64,000 nt of DNA from Bacillus sp. (in: firmicutes) (GTDB taxonomy: Bacteria; Bacillota; Bacilli; Bacillales; Bacillaceae), in assembly GCA_031180805.1 (NCBI GenBank), contig JAPSLL010000006.1, positions 1-64,000 of the forward strand, given 5' to 3'. How positions within the stretch are numbered: position 1 is the stretch's first letter; each line of letters opens with the position of its first letter. The notes under the pieces are model-generated. The model was given only the letters and a program-made list of their open reading frames with translations, had not been told where the DNA came from and ran no database searches. Shown here in pieces: positions 58,032 through 64,000 of the stretch. The translations under genes and the position numbers were made by a program.

Positions 58032-58105
58032 CCCCAAATTGTTAACGTGTTCATTTTTGTTCGTAATTTTTATTAAAGAATGGTGTTAATCTTCGAAGAT
58101 TACGT
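58032..58105. repeat. Degenerate second copy of the GH4 gene start region
   Basis: CCCCAAATTGTTAACGTGTTCATTTTTGT here versus CCCCAATGTTAACGTGTTCATTTTTGT at 57823-57849. CTTCGAAGATTA here versus CCTCGAAGATTA at 57887-57899. Confidence 0.6.
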
Positions 58106-58366
58106 CTCTTGATTACTTAATTCGTTATCTAACACAGTAATCCTTCCTTTGCTTTCAATTATTTTAATAAATTTAGGATGTTCATTCAGTGATATATTAA
58201 GTGAATGTAATGTTAACATGAGATTTTCTTTAAATGTTTGAAAAAACATTCCATGAACGCCATCATTTGTTTTACTTTCCCCTTTTGATTTAGATTGTGA
58301 GCCACATCCAGTAAAGAACAATTAATTACAAATGATAAAAATACTTAGGAACGCCATCTTCTTCAA
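58100..58366 (-). pseudogene. Small lipoprotein with nonsense codon in its signal peptide
   Basis: TTG start with AAGGGGGG RBS gives MKKMAFLSIFIICN*LFFTGCGSQSKSKGESK...; in-frame TAA at 58322-58324. Confidence 0.7.
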
Positions 58367-58583
58367 CCTATTCCCCCCTTTGTTTTGATAAATTCATTAC
58401 TACATAATAAATAAAGAAAAGTAAGATTAATAATATAAGTCGATATGTTTCCATATTAAAATTAATTGTATTAATCAATAACGATTACTTCCTTGCATTT
58501 TATAGGTAAAATCTTTTGTCCTATTGACTCAAAATAATATACTTATAGAATTGTAAAAAGGAGGAAAAGAAAGGGAAGATAAA

Positions 58584-59168
58584 ATGAAGGTTAGTTTATT
58601 GTTATTCACATCAATAATTAGTAGTTTCATTCTTTTTATGTTTCATTTATTCAAATGGGAGCTTCTTAAGACATTTACATTATTATTAATGCCTATTATT
58701 TGGTTAGCTGTTTATGGGTTTTTTATCTTGATTTATATTATTGCAATTGCTCGCATTCTTAAGAAAAAGGAACGACTTCCATTTTACTTACAATCGCTTG
58801 TTTTACTTTTGATCCTGATTATCCCTTTTGAGCAAATTTTAATTGACTTATACTTCGCTATTAATAAATCACAACGTGCTGAAGTTGTTTCAATGATACA
58901 GAATGAGACAATGACCACTTCTAGTGAAGCTAAAGTACACCTACCTAATAAGTACACTCATTTATCATCGGATGACGGTTCTATTGAAATCGAGGAACAA
59001 AATGGAGAATATTCGCTATTATTTTACACGTATAAAGGAATTCAAGATGACTTTAATGGATACATATTTTCCCCAAATGACAAAAAGCCTTCTAATTATT
59101 CATTTGGTGGGGATTTGAAGGAGATTCAGAGGATAGAAGAAAATTGGTTTTATGTGGTTTCTTATTAA
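58584..59168 (+). CDS. Membrane protein, unknown function (194 aa)
   Basis: Three hydrophobic segments, then a C-terminal extracytoplasmic-looking domain; AAGGAGG RBS. Confidence 0.6.
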   Translation: MKVSLLLFTSIISSFILFMFHLFKWELLKTFTLLLMPIIWLAVYGFFILIYIIAIARILKKKERLPFYLQSLVLLLILIIPFEQILIDLYFAINKSQRAEVVSMIQNETMTTSSEAKVHLPNKYTHLSSDDGSIEIEEQNGEYSLLFYTYKGIQDDFNGYIFSPNDKKPSNYSFGGDLKEIQRIEENWFYVVSY

Positions 59169-59223
59169 ATGAATATTAAACTAGTAACATGGTAAAGGAT
59201 TTTGCTCTCAACGATTTTAAAAT

Positions 59224-59262
59224 AAAAAAGCAAACCCTAATTATATTTGAGGTTTGCTTTAA
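59224..59262. terminator. Intrinsic terminator
   Basis: AAAAAAGCAAACCCTAATTATATTTGAGGTTTGCTTT. Confidence 0.65.
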
Positions 59263-59269
59263 GTATTCA

Positions 59270-60271
59270 TTATTTTCCGTCAACAATTTCCTTTAAGATT
59301 TCATAAGATCGTTTTTGTTTTGCCGGATCATAAATATATGATACAGCCATAATTTCATCTACATTATATTTTTCTTGGAAATTTGATAATTGTTCTTTTA
59401 TCGATTCTTTACTACCTAGTAATGTCACGCTTGACATCGAAGTAGCCATTTCTCTTTCTGCTGGACTCCAAATGTCATCCATACTCTCAACTGGTGGTTG
59501 TAATGGTGATTGTGAACCGCGAACAACATTTAAGAAAAATTGCTGCATTGTCGTTGATTCACGTTTCGCATCTTCATCTGTTTCAGCAGCGATAACATTT
59601 AAACATACCATCATATATGGTGAGTCTAAATATTCTGATGGCTGGAATCTGCTTCGATAAATTGAAATCGCGTCCTCCATATACCTTGGTGCAAAATGAG
59701 AAGCAAACACGTAAGGTAAGCCTAATTTAGCAGCTAAATAAGCTGAATCAGTCGAAGAACCAAGAATATAGATTGGGATATTTGTGTCAACTCCTGGATA
59801 TGCCTTCACATAGCTTTGTTTCTCTTCTGGTCCGAAATATGTAAGTAATGAGGTTACGTCATCAGGAAACGTATAGACAGAATCATTTTGTGAACGTCTT
59901 AGTGCACTCGCAGTCATCATATCAGTTCCAGGTGCGCGACCAAGTCCTAAGTCTAATCGGTTTGGATAAATGGTGGCCATTGTCCCAAATTGTTCAGCGA
60001 CTACTAATGGAGAATGATTTGGTAGCATGACTCCACCAGAACCAACGCGAATTGATTTTGTATGCTCTAACGTATGCTTAATCAAAATAGCGGTTGCTGA
60101 GCTAACAAGTGTTGGAGTATTGTGATGCTCTGCAATCCAATAGCGGTTATAACCCATCTCCTCAGTCGCTTGTGCTAAATCAATCATCGCATCAATTGCA
60201 TCTTTTGGTTCCTGACCTTTTCGAATTGGTGCAAGATTTAAGACTGAAACAGGTATATTTATATTTGTCAT
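59270..60271 (-). CDS. LLM-class (luciferase-like) flavin-dependent oxidoreductase
   Basis: [58 protein letters not shown]...[13 protein letters not shown]. Confidence 0.94.
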   Translation of the reverse strand: MTNINIPVSVLNLAPIRKGQEPKDAIDAMIDLAQATEEMGYNRYWIAEHHNTPTLVSSATAILIKHTLEHTKSIRVGSGGVMLPNHSPLVVAEQFGTMATIYPNRLDLGLGRAPGTDMMTASALRRSQNDSVYTFPDDVTSLLTYFGPEEKQSYVKAYPGVDTNIPIYILGSSTDSAYLAAKLGLPYVFASHFAPRYMEDAISIYRSRFQPSEYLDSPYMMVCLNVIAAETDEDAKRESTTMQQFFLNVVRGSQSPLQPPVESMDDIWSPAEREMATSMSSVTLLGSKESIKEQLSNFQEKYNVDEIMAVSYIYDPAKQKRSYEILKEIVDGK

Positions 60272-60489
60272 CTTATTTAATCCTTTCCATTTCAAGATAT
60301 ATCACTATAGTAACAAGTGATCGTCTAGAAACAAACTGATATGCTTACACGAACCTAAAAATTACCTTATTTAAAATGAAATTTAGTAATTTATGATGCA
60401 ATGGATATTCTCTCCATTCCTTTATCGCTTATTTACGGATCCATAAAAAAGAAGTGAATTTGATAAACAAACCTTTATTTTTATAAGAT

Positions 60490-60590
60490 AAAAGGTGATG
60501 AGAGCCCGCGAAGGAAACACCTGAGGGGCATCACGAAGCTTATGCATTGCACAGGATCCTCGTACATCCGCTCGAATCAACCCTAAAAAC
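60490..60590 (-). repeat. Possible second decayed copy of the Bacillaceae intergenic repeat
   Basis: Minus strand GTTGATTCGAGCGGATGTACGAGGATCCTGTGCAATGCATAAGCTTCGTGATGCCCCTCAGG resembles the remembered repeat GTTGATTGGAGCGGAAGGCGCGAGACTCCTGCGGGA...GTGAGACCCCTCAGG. Confidence 0.4.
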
Positions 60591-60774
60591 GTTTAGTTAT
60601 AAATAACGATATTTTAGCAAAGAGCCGTAATTAAACACCCTTCTTTTCTTTAATTTGTTGAATAGTTTTTTTTGTATTAATCATTTGTGTAATCATTTAC
60701 TTAGCAGGATAAATGTAATTTTATGTTAAAATCTCAAAGGGTATATTGTAGTTAAATTACTATCAGGAGGATAT

Positions 60775-61113
60775 ATGAAGAGGAAAGTAATTGTTTCAGT
60801 CATAATCATTTTGTTTTCGTTGGTGCTGTGGTGGGCTAAATCCATGTATTTTTTGCCTCATTTTCAAGAAGGACCAAAAAACACATTGGTTTCTAAAAAT
60901 ATGAAATTAGAATTAGTTACAGATTCAACAGAACCTGAAAAATTAGGAATCAGCGTTCCATAATTTCTTCCATTTTGGAAGACAGTCGGCACGGTTGACG
61001 GAGAAATGGATGGTACTTTGTGGGAATTTACTGATAAGGGAAAAAAATATGTTCTATATTCAGCAAATACTGAAATGCCTTGGCGGTACATTTATAAATA
61101 TTCTGCAAAATAA
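60775..61113 (+). pseudogene. Small secreted/membrane-anchored protein interrupted by one in-frame TAA
   Basis: MKRKVIVSVIIILFSLVLWWAKS...EKLGISVP*FLPFWKTVGTVDGEMDGTLWEFTDKGKKYVLYSANTEMPWRYIYKYSAK*. TAA at 60961-60963; same frame stays open to 61113. Confidence 0.75.
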
Positions 61114-61393
61114 CATATTTAGTCTCGTTTTCGATATAATAGTCTTTAAATCTAAAAGGTGCAAAATATGTTTAAATAAAAATATATTAAAATAGTTTAT
61201 GACATGTATTTTGCCAATTAGTAAAGCTTAGAAAAACATTTATTAGCATTCTTTATCAAAACAACCCTATTCATGAATTGATTATATATTTCGTCTAAAT
61301 CACTTTCAATCAAAACACAAAATCTCCTTAATGTCGATTCCCTAAAAAATGAAGGAGATACAGCATTCTAAATAGCTCCTAGTACAATTACTA

Positions 61394-61789
61394 TTAGAAT
61401 ATTAACTCACAATCATGATGTTCCCAGACGTCAAATATATTTCCATCAATATCTTCAAAGGTAAAAAAGTTTCCGTTTTCCCCTTCGTAGCTAATTTTAC
61501 TTACCTGTACGTTCTTGGAGGTTAACTTTTCATGTAATTTTTTTATATCATCTGTAAAAAACGTAATCACCCATTTTTTCTTATTATCAATTGTAAAGAA
61601 GGCCCTTGATTCATCTGAGCTATGTAATAAATGTAAGATCGGACGATTCTCCATAAATAAACTTACTGAGTTTTCTGTCTGATGTCTAATATTAAAATTA
61701 AAATGTTCCTTAAACCAATTTGCAGATTTCATAATATCCTGTACTGGTATAACATTATATGCAATTCCTAGAATATTTCCGTTCGACAT
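61394..61789 (-). CDS. VOC/glyoxalase-like family protein
   Basis: NVIPVQDIMKSANWFKEHFNFNIRHQTENSVSLFMENRPILHL...FTFEDIDGNIFDVWEH. Confidence 0.9.
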   Translation of the reverse strand: MSNGNILGIAYNVIPVQDIMKSANWFKEHFNFNIRHQTENSVSLFMENRPILHLLHSSDESRAFFTIDNKKKWVITFFTDDIKKLHEKLTSKNVQVSKISYEGENGNFFTFEDIDGNIFDVWEHHDCELIF

Positions 61790-61969
61790 GTTTTTCCCCT
61801 TCCTATTTTTACTAAATGATCTATTCTTTATTAGGAAGCTGAAATCCTTCTACTTCTACAAACATATCAATGTTTATTGATTGCATATTTATATCGGTTA
61901 AATAGTTATTTAGAGAGTTTACTTAATTGGGTTAAGAACTACCTAAAAACGTAAAATCGTTTTTTGTAA

Positions 61970-62188
61970 TTATTTTAAATATATTTGCAAACTAACTTTG
62001 CTGTTCGCATAAGACCAAACAGTGTTTTCTATTTTAAGATTGGTGTTAAATGTCTCGATCCAAACCTGTTTTGATTTCAACAATGCCGTTAATTGTGCAG
62101 AATTAAGTGTTATTTCCACTGTTTGTTCAGTCTTTTGATAAACAAATACTACTGTAATTGATTCACCTTGATTTGTTGCCACACTCAT
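61970..62188 (-). CDS. Hypothetical protein (72 aa)
   Basis: Complete ORF with GGGAGAG RBS upstream; no family recognised. Confidence 0.5.
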   Translation of the reverse strand: MSVATNQGESITVVFVYQKTEQTVEITLNSAQLTALLKSKQVWIETFNTNLKIENTVWSYANSKVSLQIYLK

Positions 62189-62290
62189 TAACTTCTCTCC
62201 CTTTTTAAGTTAGTGTTTGTATTTAGTACGGTCAACCTTAGATAAAGTTTCATAGCTTATGATAGAGTATTTACGAAACATAAAATAAAC

Positions 62291-62607
62291 TTAGGGCAAT
62301 GGTGTCATAACTAGTCTTACCTTCTTACTTTGCGAAATGAAATTTTCTATGGAATTTAAGCCAAGAAAAACTGTTTGTTGGTAAAAACGTAAAAGCAATT
62401 ATAACCTTTGAAAATAATGAGAAAAACAATGGCCATCAATAAAAGAATGATTGCATTTCCCCCACTTATCATACGCAATTTTTTTGGTAAAACCTTAAAA
62501 TATCCACCCATTGGGTAGCCTAGTGAAAGTAACACTTAAAAAACTGCTATGGATATAAATATTAGTGCAACAATAATCAATATGATAAAAACAAAATCTA
62601 CCCCCAT
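62291..62607 (-). pseudogene. Small membrane protein, decayed (nonsense plus frameshift)
   Basis: MGVDFVFIILIIVALIFISIAVF*VLLSLGYPMGGYFKVLPKKLRMISGGNAIILLLMAIVFLIIFKGY, then in another frame FLGLNSIENFISQSKKVRLVMTPLP*. Confidence 0.8.
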
Positions 62608-62791
62608 ACATAATCGACAACCTTAAAGTGAAAATTAAAATACTCTTAAAACACAAACCCAATAATTATCCACCGTTTATTGTAATAAGATTTTTACGAT
62701 GTAATGATTAAGATTAAATTTTATCATTGAAAAAAGGGATGAAATCTAGTAAACTCTATATTGTCTTTCTTAGAAACAAATTTGTTAATAC

Positions 62792-62854
62792 CTGTATAAC
62801 CTCAAGAATAAGGCTTGAGGGTCTCTACCAGGAACCATAAAATCCTGACTACAG
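62792..62854 (+). ncRNA. Purine riboswitch aptamer, C at the specificity position (guanine-type)
   Basis: CTGTATAACCTCAAGAATAAGGCTTGAGGGTCTCTACCAGGAACCATAAAATCCTGACTACAG; P1 CTGTA/TACAG, P2 CCTCAAG/CTTGAGG, P3 CAGGA/TCCTG; discriminating base C at 62849. Confidence 0.95.
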
Positions 62855-62893
62855 AAAATGAATTGATCATTTTTTGTAATCAGGATTTTTTTA
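62842..62893 (+). terminator. Riboswitch expression-platform terminator
   Basis: ATCCTGACTACAGAAAATGA-ATTGA-TCATTTTTTGTAATCAGGAT followed by TTTTTTTA; overlaps the aptamer 3' half as in pbuE. Confidence 0.9.
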
Positions 62894-62930
62894 TTTGAAA
62901 TATTTTTTTAGAAAGGAAGGAATATAAACG

Positions 62931-64000
62931 ATGAATGTAAAAGTTTTTATACTTGCATTGTCAACTGTCGCAGTTGGACTTGTTGAATTAATTGTAGGTG
63001 GGATCCTACCAACGATTGCAAATGATTTTCATATCTCATTAAGCACTGCAGGCCAGCTTATTACTGTTTTCGCACTAATTTATGCTGTTGCTGGCCCTGT
63101 ACTCCTTGTCATAACTAGCAAAGTAGAGCGAAAAAAGCTCTATCTTGCTTCCTTGTTTGTTTTCTTTATCGGGAATATGATGACGTATTTTAGTACGAGT
63201 TTTACCGTTTTGATGATGGCAAGAGTTTTAACTGCAATGAGTACAGCATTGATCGTTGTGTTATCGTTAACGATCGCTGCTAAAATTGTTGCTCCAAAAC
63301 ATCGTGCTAAAGCTTTAGGGCTTATTTATATGGGCATTAGCTCGTCACTTGTGATGGGTGTACCGCTTGGAATCTTGATCTCCAATTCATTTGGGTGGCG
63401 TGTTATTTTCCTTGGAATTGCCATTTTATCCATTGGTTCTTTTTTGCTTATTTCAATCTTTTTGGAGCAAATTCCTGGGGAAAAGACGATTCCACTTTCA
63501 CAACAACTACGGGCTGTCGGCAGCGCAAAGATAGGCAGTGCTCACCTTGCAACAATGTTTATGCTAGCAGGACATTATACGCTTTACGCCTATTTCACTC
63601 CGTTTTTACAATCGGAACTTCATTTAAATTCCAATTGGATTAGTATTTGTTATTTAATATTTGGGATTGCAGCAGTTAGCGGCGGCGCCTTTGGGGGTAT
63701 ATTATCAGATTCGATTGGAGCACGTAAAAGCATTTTCGTTGTAATTAGTGCATTTGCTATAGTGCTATTTATATTGCCATTTACGACTTTTTCATTGTTC
63801 CTTTTCATACCGATGATGATGGTCTGGGCGGCTTTAAGCTGGAGTTTGGCACCACCTCAACAAAGTTACTTAATTCAAACAGATCCTGCTACTTCTGACA
63901 TACAGCAAAGCTTTAATAACTCTGCTTTACAAATCGGTATTTCCCTTGGTTCAGCATTCGGTGGCATCGTGTTAAACCAAACAGGTACTGTATCTAAAAC
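62931..64000 (+). CDS. pbuE: PbuE-like MFS purine base/nucleoside efflux transporter, partial (runs off the window)
   Basis: Manual translation [59 protein letters not shown]...[40 protein letters not shown] is open to the end; not in the ORF track. Confidence 0.92.
   Translation, partial: MNVKVFILALSTVAVGLVELIVGGILPTIANDFHISLSTAGQLITVFALIYAVAGPVLLVITSKVERKKLYLASLFVFFIGNMMTYFSTSFTVLMMARVLTAMSTALIVVLSLTIAAKIVAPKHRAKALGLIYMGISSSLVMGVPLGILISNSFGWRVIFLGIAILSIGSFLLISIFLEQIPGEKTIPLSQQLRAVGSAKIGSAHLATMFMLAGHYTLYAYFTPFLQSELHLNSNWISICYLIFGIAAVSGGAFGGILSDSIGARKSIFVVISAFAIVLFILPFTTFSLFLFIPMMMVWAALSWSLAPPQQSYLIQTDPATSDIQQSFNNSALQIGISLGSAFGGIVLNQTGTVSK

Noticed and set aside
63395-63643. 82-aa plus-strand ORF
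   Set aside because: Wrong-frame ORF inside the partial pbuE-like transporter, which is open from 62931 to the window end.

Overview
The window looks like a low-GC Bacillaceae chromosome segment of about 64 kb. I saw no rRNA, tRNA, CRISPR array, transposase or phage block. Most of it is housekeeping or metabolic genes: an mhqO-mhqD-like quinone-detoxification pair, spore coat genes, MocR/hisC, mreC, an LTA synthase, leuA behind a Leu T-box, a SNF2 helicase, ccdA, cadA with an ArsR repressor, ilvE, two LPNTA-anchored surface proteins (one of 2007 aa), a GGDEF/EAL protein, guaD/ade, a GH4 glycosidase and a pbuE-type purine efflux gene. The items most worth a second look are: (1) a purine riboswitch with C at the specificity position (guanine type) in a pbuE-like leader whose terminator still carries the A that would pair with U; (2) a NarK-like MFS transporter fused to a C-terminal PAS domain; (3) two symmetric Fnr/CRP-type sites, one before a decayed RIC/ScdA pseudogene and one before a YwiC-like operon; (4) 11-bp-periodic Pho-box-like repeats upstream of both LPNTA surface-protein genes; (5) several decayed or frameshifted genes that the ORF track hides; (6) a 121-bp MITE-like palindrome and two probable decayed copies of a Bacillaceae intergenic repeat. 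All calls come from reading the sequence and from family knowledge. No database search was run.
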